DNA of 64,000 nucleotides from Microvirga sp. (GTDB taxonomy: Bacteria > Pseudomonadota > Alphaproteobacteria > Rhizobiales > Beijerinckiaceae): positions 1 through 64,000 of the forward strand of contig NZ_JACXAB010000011.1 in the NCBI RefSeq assembly GCF_014699075.1, in the 5' to 3' direction. Positions 53,418-62,608 of the stretch are shown piece by piece (position 1 is the first letter of the stretch; the number at the start of each line of letters is the position of its first letter). Below the pieces are notes generated by a model. The model saw nothing but the letters and a program-made list of their open reading frames with translations. It was not told where the DNA came from and made no database searches. The position numbers and the translations under genes were made by a program.

Positions 53418-55268
53418 TTAGGCGGAGGCTGTCTCCATGGCCTCAAGCTCGCCGATCAGCCGCTCGATCATCGACAGGCCGATCTGCCAGAAGGACGGAT
53501 CGCTCGCGTCGAGGCCGAAGGGCGCGAGGAGCTCGGAATAATGCTTGGTCCCGCCGGCCGAGAGGAGCGCGAAGTAGCGGTCCACGAAGCCTTCGTTGGA
53601 GCGCTCGTAGACGCCGTAGAGCGAGTTCACCAGGCAGTCGCCGAAGGCATAGGCATAGACGTAGAACGGCGAGTGGATGAAGTGGGGAATGTAGGTCCAG
53701 AAGTTCTCATAGCCCGGTCCGAGGCGGATCGCCGGGCCTAAGGACTCGTCCTGCACGGACATCCAGAGTTCGCACAGCTTGTCAGCCGTCAGTTCGCCGT
53801 TGCGCCGCTCCAGGTGGACCTTGCGCTCGAAGGAATAGAACGCGATCTGGCGCACCACCGTGTTGATCATGTCCTCGACCTTGGCCGCCAGCATGGCCTT
53901 GCGCTGTGTCCTGTCGGTGGTCTGGTCGAGGAGGCGGCGGAAGGTGAGCATCTCGCCGAAGACGGAGGCCGTCTCGGCGAGCGTCAGGGGCGTGGGCGCC
54001 ATGAGCGCGCCGTTGGGCCCGGCCATGACCTGATGCACGCCGTGACCGAGCTCGTGGGCGAGCGTCATCACGTCCCGCGGCTTGCCCTGGTAGTTCAGGA
54101 GCACGTAGGGGTGGGCGGAGGGCACGGTCGGGTGGGCAAAGGCGCCGGGCGCCTTGCCGGGGCGCGTGGGCGCGTCGATCCAGCCCTCGTCGAAGAACCG
54201 GCGGGCGATGTCGGCCATGCGCGGCGAGAAGGCCGAATAGGCGGAGAGCACCGTGTCCCGCGCCTCGTTCCAGGGGATGGTGCGCTGCTCCACCTTCGGC
54301 AGGGGCGCGTTGCGGTCCCAATGGTCGAGCTTGTCCTTGCCGAACCACCGGGCTTTCAGGGCATAGTAGCGGTGGGACAGGCGCGGATAGGCCTCGCGCA
54401 CCGCCGACACCATGGCCTCCACCACCTCGCGCTCGACCCGGTTCGCCAGATGGCGGGAATCGGCCACATCCTCGAAGCCGCGCCAGCGGTCGGAGATCTC
54501 CTTGTCCTTGGCGAGCGTGTTGGTGATGAGCGTGAAGGTGCGAAGATTGGCCTTGAAGGTCTTGGCCAGCGCGTCCGAGGCGTCCTTGCGCACGCTCTCG
54601 TCCGAATCCTGCAGCTTGTTGAGCGTGGGCTCGATGGGAAGCTCCTCGCCGCGCACGGTGAAGCGCAGGGACGCCATGGTCTCGTCGAACAGGCGGTTCC
54701 AGGCGGAGCGGCCGGTCACCGACTTCTCGTGGAAGAGCTGCTCGATCCGGTCGTCGAGCTGGAACGGCTTGTCCTTGCGCAGGTCCTCGATCCACGGCCT
54801 GTAATGCTTGAGCGGCTCTTCGCTCATCGCCTGGTCGAGCACCGCGTCCTCGATACGGTTAAGCTCGAGCGCGAAGAAGAGCAGTTCGGTCGAGGCGGCG
54901 GTCAGCCGCTCCTGGGTGTCGCCGTAGAACTTGGCCCGAACCGGATCGGTGGTGTCGCCGGAATAGACGAGGCCCGCATACGACATGAGGCGCCCGAGGA
55001 GATCCTCCAGCGCCTCGTAGCGCTTCACGACCTCGGTCAACGTCTGCGACGCGCGCTCGCCCCGCGCCATGGCATCGAGCTTGCCGCGATGAGCGGCGGC
55101 AAACGCCTTGCACTCGGCTTCGGCCTTGGCTAGATCGCGCCTGAACTCCTCGCTGTCCATGCCGGGATAGAGGTGGGACAGGTTCCATTCGGGCAGCATG
55201 CCCAATTCGGTCTGCGCCGCACCGGAGGACAAGGGGGTATGCAGGGAGGAGATTGTCTGGGAGGTCAC
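53418..55268 (-). CDS. pepF: Oligoendopeptidase F (M3 family)
   Basis: 616 aa cytoplasmic zinc peptidase that cleaves short peptides. The zinc motif LAHELGHGVHQ lies near residue 405, and the N-terminal oligopeptidase helices and the FASEVQ-like middle are standard M3 (LPEWNLSHLYPG at the start). The start is uncertain: GTG at 55268 is chosen; an upstream GTG at 55313 and an ATG at 55199 are alternatives. Confidence 0.93.
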   Translation of the reverse strand: MTSQTISSLHTPLSSGAAQTELGMLPEWNLSHLYPGMDSEEFRRDLAKAEAECKAFAAAHRGKLDAMARGERASQTLTEVVKRYEALEDLLGRLMSYAGLVYSGDTTDPVRAKFYGDTQERLTAASTELLFFALELNRIEDAVLDQAMSEEPLKHYRPWIEDLRKDKPFQLDDRIEQLFHEKSVTGRSAWNRLFDETMASLRFTVRGEELPIEPTLNKLQDSDESVRKDASDALAKTFKANLRTFTLITNTLAKDKEISDRWRGFEDVADSRHLANRVEREVVEAMVSAVREAYPRLSHRYYALKARWFGKDKLDHWDRNAPLPKVEQRTIPWNEARDTVLSAYSAFSPRMADIARRFFDEGWIDAPTRPGKAPGAFAHPTVPSAHPYVLLNYQGKPRDVMTLAHELGHGVHQVMAGPNGALMAPTPLTLAETASVFGEMLTFRRLLDQTTDRTQRKAMLAAKVEDMINTVVRQIAFYSFERKVHLERRNGELTADKLCELWMSVQDESLGPAIRLGPGYENFWTYIPHFIHSPFYVYAYAFGDCLVNSLYGVYERSNEGFVDRYFALLSAGGTKHYSELLAPFGLDASDPSFWQIGLSMIERLIGELEAMETASA

Positions 55269-55562
55269 GGGCAAAGGCCTGTCCGGAAATCGAGGGTCGG
55301 AGATACTGCACACATATTGGCCGCCGGCCTACCGGGATCAACCCGTGCCGGGCCGTCATGAAGGCTGCCGTCAAGACCCGTTTTCCCTCCCCTGCCCGGC
55401 GGGCACCGAAGGATCGCGTGTCATCTTCGGCATAGACGCAGCGTAAGGCTCGATCCGCATGCTTTACCGCCGATTAACCTTTCCGGTGAAATGGGGATTC
55501 CGGCCGCTCTGGACGGACAGGCGATTGGCTTCGCGCTCCTTTGTTTTCAAGGACATATGTCG

Positions 55563-55590
55563 GCCGATGCCGCACCGGCCCGGCATCGGC
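55563..55590. terminator. Hairpin in the pepF/L,D-transpeptidase divergent spacer
   Basis: GCCGATGCCG / CGGCATCGGC arms (10 bp) around CACCGGCC. The 486-bp spacer 55269-55754 shows no other clear feature; promoters of both divergent genes should lie in it. Confidence 0.4.
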
Positions 55591-55754
55591 GGGCTTCACT
55601 CTTTAAAGAAAAATGAAAGAACTTGGCCTAGACGATGAAGCCGCAAGACGTTTTGCGCGTTAAGCGTAACAGACGTGTGCCCGCACACGGACGAATTTCA
55701 TTCGATGGAGGATTGGTGAAGTCCTCCACCTTCATTGCGACGAGGAGCATGGTC

Positions 55755-57536
55755 ATGCGTGGATTGCGCAAGACAGCCGTTTGGCTCGGTCTGATCGGAT
55801 CGGTTTCCCTCCTGCCTCTCGTCGCTTCGGCGAACGACATCGCCATCAGCCCACAGGCCGATCGCGTCGAACCCGTCGCTCTTGAAAGCCCCGCGCAGCC
55901 ATCCTTTCACGATGCGGCGCTCCAGGGTGCACCAGCACCGAAGGACGTCGCCTCGCAGGCCATCCCGCCTGCCGAGCCGGCACCCGTGTCGATCGAGGCC
56001 GCCGATCTGAGGCTTGCTCCCGCCATCGAGATTCCCCTGCCGGACGCGGCTCCCGTCACCGCGCTCATGCAGGCCGACATCGGCCGCATGACGGTGGCAG
56101 GCCTGTTCGCCGACGATGCGGCCATGCGCGAATTGCGCGTGAGCGCCAAGGATCGCGAGGCCCTGTCTGCCTATTACGCACAGGCCGAGCGCCCGCTGGT
56201 CTGGTCGCAGGACGGGGCCTGGACCCCGGCGGCTCAGGCCGCCATGGAGCGCCTGAAGGCTGCGGACGAGGACGGCCTCGATCCCGCCGACTACGTTCTC
56301 CGCGATTCAGGGCTGCGCAAGGATGCACCGCTGGCGCAATGGGCCAGGGCCGATGTGAAGCTCTCCCTGTCCGTGGTCCGCTATGCCCGCGATGCACGAG
56401 GCGCCCGCATCGATCTTCCGCGCCTTTCGCCGCTCGTGACGCCGAAACTCGCCATGCCGGACATCGGGGAAGTGCTGAGCAAGGTCGCCTCGGCGAAAAA
56501 CGCCGGCGCGGCACTGGCGGCCTATAACCCTCCGCATGCCGGCTACAAGGCTTTGAAGGAGCGGCTGGCGCAGCTGCGCGAAAACCATCCGTCGCAACCC
56601 AGCGTGCGCCTTCCCAAGGGGCCGATCCTGCGCGTGGGCATGACGGATCCGCGCGTGCCCCTGATTCGCGCGCGCTTCAATCTTGCCAAGGGTTCCGACA
56701 ACCAGGCCGTCTATGACGAGCGCGTCGCTTCTGCGGTGGCGGCCTTCCAGAAGGAAAAAGGCCTGCCGGATACGGGGGTGCTGAATGCCCAGACGGTGGC
56801 GGCGCTCTCCGGGCCGTCCGTTGCGCAGCGCGAATCCGAGATCATCGCCAACATGGAGCGCTGGCGCTGGCTGCCGGCGGATCTGGGCGACCGGCATATC
56901 GCCGTGAACGTCCCCGAGTACCGTCTTCAGCTGGTCGAGGGCCGCAACGTGGTCCATCAGACCCGTGTCATCGTCGGCAAGGAGCAGTCGCAGACGCCGA
57001 TCTTCTCCGAGACCATGAAGTATCTCGTGGTCAACCCGTCCTGGACGATCCCGCCTTCCATCATGAAGAAGGAGATCCTGCCGGCGCTGGCCAACGATCC
57101 TTATTATGCCGCGCGCAAGGGCTACAAGGTCATCCGCCGCGGCAACCAGATCTCGGTGCAGCAGCCGCCGGGCGAGCGCAATGCGCTGGGCTACGTGAAG
57201 TTCATGTTCCCCAACCAGCATGCGGTCTATCTGCACGACACGCCGAACCGCAACCTCTTCTCCGCCAGCAAGCGCGCCTTCAGCCATGGCTGCGTGCGCG
57301 TCGACAAGCCCTTCGAGCTTGCGGAAGAGATCATGGGCAAGGACGGCAAGTGGACCGAGGAGAAGTTGCGTGGGCTCATCGGCAAGGGCGAGCGCACTGT
57401 TCACCTCACGGATCCCCTGCCCGTGCACCTGACCTACTTCACCCTCTCGGTTGACGAGAAGGGCGAGATGAAGCGCTTCGAGGATATCTATGGCCTCGAC
57501 CGCAAGGTCCGTGCCGCCCTGAACCTGTCCGAATGA
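55755..57536 (+). CDS. L,D-transpeptidase, YcbB/LdtD-like
   Basis: 593 aa periplasmic enzyme making 3-3 crosslinks in peptidoglycan. A signal peptide (TAVWLGLIGSVSLLPLVASA, cut near 25), a helical scaffold domain, a peptidoglycan-binding domain (about residues 295-350, SAVAAFQKEKGLPDTGVLNA) and a YkuD catalytic domain with SHGCVRVDKPFELAE (Cys near 512). The ATG at 55755 has GAGGAG 7 nt upstream; the frame is open to 55635 and a GTG at 55716 with GGAGGA is an alternative. Confidence 0.9.
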   Translation: MRGLRKTAVWLGLIGSVSLLPLVASANDIAISPQADRVEPVALESPAQPSFHDAALQGAPAPKDVASQAIPPAEPAPVSIEAADLRLAPAIEIPLPDAAPVTALMQADIGRMTVAGLFADDAAMRELRVSAKDREALSAYYAQAERPLVWSQDGAWTPAAQAAMERLKAADEDGLDPADYVLRDSGLRKDAPLAQWARADVKLSLSVVRYARDARGARIDLPRLSPLVTPKLAMPDIGEVLSKVASAKNAGAALAAYNPPHAGYKALKERLAQLRENHPSQPSVRLPKGPILRVGMTDPRVPLIRARFNLAKGSDNQAVYDERVASAVAAFQKEKGLPDTGVLNAQTVAALSGPSVAQRESEIIANMERWRWLPADLGDRHIAVNVPEYRLQLVEGRNVVHQTRVIVGKEQSQTPIFSETMKYLVVNPSWTIPPSIMKKEILPALANDPYYAARKGYKVIRRGNQISVQQPPGERNALGYVKFMFPNQHAVYLHDTPNRNLFSASKRAFSHGCVRVDKPFELAEEIMGKDGKWTEEKLRGLIGKGERTVHLTDPLPVHLTYFTLSVDEKGEMKRFEDIYGLDRKVRAALNLSE

Positions 57537-57679
57537 TCCCGACGTTTTGGCTGTTTTTCTGCCGCTTTCCCTCGCTCACTTAACGGGAACGTAACCGTCT
57601 TCGGCAAAGATCCTTTCACTATAAGGATCGCTGCATCCACGGATGCCGCCCGGTAAAGACGAGTATCACAGTGAGAGTA

Positions 57680-59323
57680 ATGCGTACCGACCGCCTGGCG
57701 CATCGCGTCGGCATTGGTCTTGCGGCCTTTCTGGCCGTCATGGTGGGCGGCGTGCGCGGCACGCAGGATGCCGTGGCCAACGGCGACACCCGCACACTGA
57801 CATTCTACCATAACAACACCAAGGAAAGCCTCACCGTCACCTTCAGGCGCAACGGGCAGTACGACTCGGGCGCCCTGCAGCAGTTGAACTGGTTCCTGCG
57901 CGACTGGCGGCGCGCCGAGTCGACCCGCATGGACCCGCGCCTGTTCGATACGGTGTGGGAGGTCTATCGCGAAGCCGGGTCGGACGCGCCCGTTCACGTG
58001 AACTCGGCCTACCGCTCCCCGCATACCAATTCGATGCTGCGCCGGCGCTCCAGCGCGGTCGCCAAGAACAGCCAGCACATGCAGGGCAAGGCGCTGGACT
58101 TCTACCTGCCCGACGTGTCCGCCTCCCGTATCCGGGCCATCGGCATGCGGCTCCAGAACGGCGGCGTCGGCTATTATCCCAATGCCTATACGCCCTTCAT
58201 CCATCTCGATGTGGGCAGCGTGCGCGCCTGGCCGCGCATGACCCGGTCGCAGCTCGCCAGCATCTTCCCCGACGGGAAGACCGTGCATATTCCCGCCGAC
58301 GGCCAGCCCCTGGCCGGTTATGAGCTCGCCCGCGCCGAGGTGCTGGCCAAGGGCGGCACGGTGGCCGGCTACACGGCTTACGCCGATGCGGAAGAGGCCG
58401 TCGCCAGCCAGCCGCGCCGCAAGAGCTTCTGGGCCACCCTGTTCGGCGGTGGTGACGACGAGGACGAGGATGCGGAGGAGATCCGTGTTGCGTCGCGGCC
58501 GGGCCGGGCGCTCATCGCGTCCCGCCAGCAGCCATCGCCTGCGGACAATTACGCGAGCGATTCCAACTCCTCGGTCTACGCAGCCATGCAATCCTACGGC
58601 AGCCCGGCCCCGACAGCGCGCCGCGCGCCGGTGGCGATCCAGCCGCGGCCCGAGCCGCCGGCACCCGCCGTCGTGGCCTCCATGGCCCCGGCCCTGCGCG
58701 AGGACCTGACGCCACCGCCAGCGCCGCCACCCCGGATCACCGGAGCGCCGGGCACGGTCCAGACTGCATCCGGCCCGGCCCTGGGCTGGCAGCAAGTCCC
58801 TGGCGCATCGGAGATGTCGATTGCCAAGGGCATGGCCTTTGCGCCCATGCCGCCGCGCCGGCCCGAATCGGATGACACCGGCATCGAGGCTCTCGGCGGC
58901 ACCGTCGCCCTGGCCTATGCGCCGCTCCCGCCGGCCCGGCCCGGATCGCTTTCGGCCACGAACCCGATCCCGGTGCTTGCTGACCTGCGCGGCACGACCA
59001 GCACCGCATCCATCTCCGCGGCTCCCCTGCCTCCGCCGCGCCCGGATCTACGCCCCATCCAGGTTGCAGCAGCGGCTCCAGTCGATATCCCGGTGGCGAC
59101 CACCGGCTCCACGCCCAAGGACACCAAGCCGGCGAAGCCTCAGCCTGCTGCTTTACCCAAGGCCCCGGCAGCCGCGGCGAAGGAGCCGCCTGCCACGGCG
59201 CTCACGGCCCTCATGACGGCGGAGCCAAGCCTGCATATGGGCTTCTCGAAGAAGCCGGTGGCCGATCTGGCGACGAACCGGTTCACGGGACCGGCGGTCA
59301 AGCCGCTGAAAGTGGTGCAATAA
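57680..59323 (+). CDS. DUF882/M15-family murein peptidase-like protein with Pro-rich tail
   Basis: 547 aa. The N-terminal 200 residues contain a signal or anchor segment and a DUF882 (MepK/YcbK-like) zinc peptidase domain: VNSAYRSPHTNSMLR, SQHMQGKALDFYLP and FIHLDVGSVRAWPR give the expected zinc ligands. DUF882 enzymes cleave murein crosslinks. The C-terminal 340 residues are Pro/Ala-rich and low complexity, a likely periplasmic tether. It follows the L,D-transpeptidase by about 140 bp, so 3-3 crosslink synthesis and cleavage may be encoded side by side. Confidence 0.85.
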   Translation: MRTDRLAHRVGIGLAAFLAVMVGGVRGTQDAVANGDTRTLTFYHNNTKESLTVTFRRNGQYDSGALQQLNWFLRDWRRAESTRMDPRLFDTVWEVYREAGSDAPVHVNSAYRSPHTNSMLRRRSSAVAKNSQHMQGKALDFYLPDVSASRIRAIGMRLQNGGVGYYPNAYTPFIHLDVGSVRAWPRMTRSQLASIFPDGKTVHIPADGQPLAGYELARAEVLAKGGTVAGYTAYADAEEAVASQPRRKSFWATLFGGGDDEDEDAEEIRVASRPGRALIASRQQPSPADNYASDSNSSVYAAMQSYGSPAPTARRAPVAIQPRPEPPAPAVVASMAPALREDLTPPPAPPPRITGAPGTVQTASGPALGWQQVPGASEMSIAKGMAFAPMPPRRPESDDTGIEALGGTVALAYAPLPPARPGSLSATNPIPVLADLRGTTSTASISAAPLPPPRPDLRPIQVAAAAPVDIPVATTGSTPKDTKPAKPQPAALPKAPAAAAKEPPATALTALMTAEPSLHMGFSKKPVADLATNRFTGPAVKPLKVVQ

Positions 59324-59324
59324 G

Positions 59325-59348
59325 AAAGGGCCCCGATGGGGCCCTTTT
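59325..59348. terminator. Bidirectional terminator between M15 peptidase and DUF1989 genes
   Basis: AAAGGGCCCC / GGGGCCCTTT stem with GAT loop, T-run on both strands, between converging stops at 59323 and 59353. Confidence 0.85.
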
Positions 59349-59352
59349 CGTT

Positions 59353-60213
59353 TCAATCCTCGTGCTTGCGGCTGTAGCCGTTGCGGGCTGGCGACGACCA
59401 CCCGGAGGGCGCCGCCTTCGGCCTGTAGACCTCCACCAATAGCGGATGGCAGGCGGCCGTGTCGCTCGAATGCTCCGCGCTGCAATCGCCGCCCGGACAG
59501 GCGGAGAGCGCGCCCAGAAGATCGATCTCGGCGAAGAACTCGAGATAGTCGCCCGGCCGCACAGGGCTCGCCTTCATGAAGTACTGCCCTGTGTCGCGGG
59601 TGAAGCCCGTGCACATGAAGACGTTGAGCACGTCATGCACGGCAGGCTCCACCTCCTGCTTCGGCTTGCCCAGGCGCTCGCTCAGGGCGCGGGTCAGGTT
59701 CGAGTGGCAGCAATGGTGGTACTCGTGGCCTGAGAGGAGCTTGTGGGTGTAGGGGTCGCAGCGCGTGCCGATCACGTCGTGAACGGAGCCGCCGAATTCA
59801 TCGAAGCCGTACCAGTCGAGGGTGTCGTGGGTGATCGTCGCCATGGGGCGCAGGTATGGCAGGCACGACCAGAGCTGATCGCCGGTGGAGAGATGCGTGC
59901 CGTGCAGCGCCCGCGTCTTGCCCGAGAAGAAGCGCTCGTTGACGTCGTCGGCCGACCAGAGATTGAGGTCGCCCACCTGCGGGCCTTCGATGCTGACGAT
60001 GCGGAAGAACGAGCCCGCCGGCACGTGGAAGGAGCGCGCTTCGCGAGGCGGCACCACGACCTCGTCCACCTTCTCCCAACCGTCGCGGGCGGCCTGATAG
60101 GCGGCAAGATCGGGCCGCGGCAGGGTCTCGACGGGATAGCAGATGACAGGTGCAATCCTCCGGCGCGCTTCGGCGTCCTGAGGTTCCGTCACTTCGTGTG
60201 CTGCGCGCTTCAT
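59353..60213 (-). CDS. Urea carboxylase-associated family protein (DUF1989)
   Basis: 286 aa. FHVPAGSFFRIVSIEGPQVG, DLNLWSADDVNERF and the cysteine-rich YHHCCHSN near residue 165 are the family blocks. DUF1989 proteins are encoded next to urea carboxylase or allophanate hydrolase genes and related enzymes, but no such gene is in the window. GGGAGG precedes the ATG at 60213. Precise role unknown. Confidence 0.8.
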   Translation of the reverse strand: MKRAAHEVTEPQDAEARRRIAPVICYPVETLPRPDLAAYQAARDGWEKVDEVVVPPREARSFHVPAGSFFRIVSIEGPQVGDLNLWSADDVNERFFSGKTRALHGTHLSTGDQLWSCLPYLRPMATITHDTLDWYGFDEFGGSVHDVIGTRCDPYTHKLLSGHEYHHCCHSNLTRALSERLGKPKQEVEPAVHDVLNVFMCTGFTRDTGQYFMKASPVRPGDYLEFFAEIDLLGALSACPGGDCSAEHSSDTAACHPLLVEVYRPKAAPSGWSSPARNGYSRKHED

Positions 60214-60371
60214 GCATCCCTCCCGCGGCGAATCTCCTGGAATCTATAGAGAACCGGAACGCCCGGAGCGAGGGCGCGGGCTGCATGGCAGATCGTCGAG
60301 GATGAGAAGGCTTCACTCTCTTGAGCCACACAGCGTTTCGTATTCTATGGCCCCATGACAAGGACCGGACG

Positions 60372-60812
60372 ATGAACAGCCTGAATGCCCTGCGCCCGCT
60401 GGAGGCTTATCCGAGCCGCACCTCCACCGACATCCGCTATGCGGATCTCGACCGGCAGGGGCATGTGAACAACGCGGTCTTCGCCACCTTCTCGGAAGTC
60501 GGGCGGGTTGCCTTCATGTACGATCCGGCAAGGCCGCTCGCGTCAGAGGGCCGGAGCTTCGTCATCGCCCGGCTGCTCATCGATTTCCGGGCGGAGCTCT
60601 TCTGGCCAGGCCAGGTCGACATCGGCACGGGCGTGGTGAGGGTCGGACGCAGCTCGTTCACCCTGGCCCAGGGCATGTTCAACGACGGGCGGCTCGTCGC
60701 CACGACGGAAGCCACCATCGTCATGGTGGACAAGGAAACCCGCCGCTCGACACCGCTGCCGGCTGCGACAGTCGAGATCCTGCAGGGCATGATGCTGGCG
60801 GACAATACCTAA
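60372..60812 (+). CDS. Acyl-CoA thioesterase, 4HBT hotdog family
   Basis: 146 aa. RYADLDRQGHVNNAVFATF near residue 23 is the 4HBT signature, with catalytic Asp. It hydrolyses acyl-CoA or acyl-ACP in relatives such as YbgC and FcbC; substrate unknown. ATG at 60372. It is not the YbgC of the Tol-Pal locus, which lies at 10.4 kb. Confidence 0.85.
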   Translation: MNSLNALRPLEAYPSRTSTDIRYADLDRQGHVNNAVFATFSEVGRVAFMYDPARPLASEGRSFVIARLLIDFRAELFWPGQVDIGTGVVRVGRSSFTLAQGMFNDGRLVATTEATIVMVDKETRRSTPLPAATVEILQGMMLADNT

Positions 60813-60821
60813 GACCATAAG

Positions 60822-60932
60822 CCCTCATTCTGAGGAGGATTGCGCCAGCAATCCGTCTCGAAGGACGAGGGCGTCTCCGGTGCTCTCTGGAGCCTCCTTC
60901 GAGACGCAGCTGCGCTGCTCCTCAGGATGAGG
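60822..60932. repeat. Intergenic inverted repeat (CCTCATTCTGAGGAG family)
   Basis: CCTCATTCTGAGGAG at the left and CTCCTCAGGATGAGG at the right, with inner GTCTCGAAGGACGAGGG and CCTCCTTCGAGAC. A hairpin of about 110 bp between the thioesterase gene and gapR. Confidence 0.75.
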
Positions 60933-60970
60933 TCGAGGATTAGCCAGGAGTGTACCTCCCAGAAATGGCA

Positions 60971-61000
60971 AAGGCCCCGCAGGTCACGCTGCAGGGCCTT
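60971..61000 (-). terminator. Hairpin terminator of gapR
   Basis: AAGGCCCCGCAG / CTGCAGGGCCTT arms around GTCACG, followed on the minus strand by a T-rich stretch. Confidence 0.7.
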
Positions 61001-61028
61001 GGAACGTCCTATGACGGACAGGACGGCG

Positions 61029-61286
61029 CTACGCCATCCCGAGCGCCTGCATGTAGAGCTCGAGGATCGCCTCCTCCTCCTGGCGCTCGGCGTAGTCGCG
61101 CTTGCGTAAGGAGATGATCTTGCGCAGGACCTTGGTGTCGAAGCCGTTGCCCTTGGCCTCGGCGTACACGTCCTTGATGTCTCCCGCGATGCCGGCCTTT
61201 TCCTCCTCGAGGCGCTCGATGCGCTCGATGAAGGCCTTCAGCTGGTCGGCGGCGACGGATTCGGTGTTGAAAGCTGCGTCATCCAT
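61029..61286 (-). CDS. gapR: Nucleoid-associated protein GapR (DUF2312)
   Basis: 85 aa. The block [18 protein letters not shown] and [16 protein letters not shown] is the alphaproteobacterial GapR/DUF2312 signature. GapR forms tetrameric clamps on overtwisted DNA and helps replication and cell-cycle progression. The upstream DUF1244 gene ends 61 bp before its start. Confidence 0.9.
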   Translation of the reverse strand: MDDAAFNTESVAADQLKAFIERIERLEEEKAGIAGDIKDVYAEAKGNGFDTKVLRKIISLRKRDYAERQEEEAILELYMQALGMA

Positions 61287-61347
61287 GAATGAAGCCCCTG
61301 ATTGATGGCGTTGGTGCCAGTGTTATGGTCATTTGGTTGAAGCCGCT

Positions 61348-61653
61348 TTAATGCCCCGGCTTCGATTTCTCAAAATTCGCGAGCTGGGACGCACTCGCCT
61401 CGCCCTGATGGCGCAGCTTCCACTCCTCGTAGGGCATGCCATAGACATGGGTCCGGCTGTCCTCCTTGGAGAGGGCGACGCCCCGCTCGTCGGCCGCATC
61501 CTTCAACCAGTTGGACAGGCAGTTGCGGCAGAAGCCTGCCAGACTCATGAGGTCGATGTTCTGAACGTCCGTGCGCTCGCGCAGATGCTCGACCAGCCGG
61601 CGGAAGGCGGCCGCCTCCAGCTCCGTGCGGGTCCTGTCGTCGATGTCCTTCAT
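61348..61653 (-). CDS. DUF1244 family protein
   Basis: 101 aa. LVEHLRERTDVQNIDLM, LAGFCRNCLSNWL and GMPYEEWKLRHQGEAS are the family blocks; two Cys in FCRNC may bind metal. Function unknown. The ATG at 61653 overlaps the stop of the N-formylglutamate amidohydrolase gene (ATGA), so translation is coupled; the long upstream open frame is inside that gene. Confidence 0.85.
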   Translation of the reverse strand: MKDIDDRTRTELEAAAFRRLVEHLRERTDVQNIDLMSLAGFCRNCLSNWLKDAADERGVALSKEDSRTHVYGMPYEEWKLRHQGEASASQLANFEKSKPGH

Positions 61654-62498
61654 TGGCTCGATCCTCCATGCTGGCGCAGGCGGTCCCGGGTGCGGGTGCG
61701 GAAAATCCGGGGCGCCCGAAGCTCCGTCAGGTCTGCCAGCGGTTCGATCAGCCGGGCGAAGCGCTCGGCCCATTCCTCGGCGCCCTCGTCGGAGGCGATC
61801 AGGTCCTGTCGGATCTCGATGAGGGCATTGGCCAGGCCCCGCACCGTCGCATGGCGGTCGATTGTATCGCCGGCCAGCGCCCCATCATAAGGCTCGTTGT
61901 CGCCGACGACGAGTCCGTCTTCGGCCTGCAGCCCCTCCAGGAGCGGCCTGGCGAAGCGGTCGTCCGCATCCCAGAGGATGCCCACATGCCAGGGCCGGGG
62001 CCAGCCGCGCCAGACCGGCGTGAAGCTGTGGACCGTCACGATCACCGGCGGATGGCCGGCCGCCATGGCCCTGTGGATCGCCTCCGCAATGGCGTGATCA
62101 TAAGGGTCGTAAAAGCGGGCGATGCGCCGCTGCACCTCCGCCTCGTCCGCACGGGCATTGCCCGGCACCACCGCGCCATCGGAGAGGCGCATCACAAGGG
62201 TCGGATCGTCCCGTCCCCGGTTCGGGTCGATGATCAGCCGGGAAAACTGGGTGAGAAGCGCCGGGGCTCCAAGGCGTCGGGCCAGCGAGCGGGTCACGGC
62301 CGCGGCACCGATGTCATAGGCGATGTGGCGCTGGAACTCGGCTTCCGGCAGGCCGAGGTCGCCTAAATCTGGCGGCACCGCATTAGAGGCATGGTCGCAC
62401 AGAATCAGGATTCCCGATTCGATGGAACCGGGAATGACCTCGACCGGATGAACCTCAAGGGAAGGCTCTTCGAGCTTGAGTGCGGCGGAAGCAGGCAT
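61650..62498 (-). CDS. N-formylglutamate amidohydrolase family protein
   Basis: 282 aa metal-dependent amidohydrolase related to HutG. ILILCDHASNAVPPDLGDLG, LTQFSRLIIDPNRGRDD and VTVHSFTPVWRGWPRP are family motifs with the metal-binding His and Asp. It releases formate from N-formylglutamate in histidine breakdown, but many genomes carry paralogues of unknown use and no other hut gene is here. Confidence 0.88.
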   Translation of the reverse strand: MPASAALKLEEPSLEVHPVEVIPGSIESGILILCDHASNAVPPDLGDLGLPEAEFQRHIAYDIGAAAVTRSLARRLGAPALLTQFSRLIIDPNRGRDDPTLVMRLSDGAVVPGNARADEAEVQRRIARFYDPYDHAIAEAIHRAMAAGHPPVIVTVHSFTPVWRGWPRPWHVGILWDADDRFARPLLEGLQAEDGLVVGDNEPYDGALAGDTIDRHATVRGLANALIEIRQDLIASDEGAEEWAERFARLIEPLADLTELRAPRIFRTRTRDRLRQHGGSSQ

Positions 62499-62608
62499 GA
62501 AGAGATGGGTTTCGGATCAGGATGGATTGAACGGCGGAGGAAAAGCCTTATCCTGCCCCTCCAACCCTGACAACGCGACCTTCCGCGCAACACACTTTCA
62601 CGTTCCAC

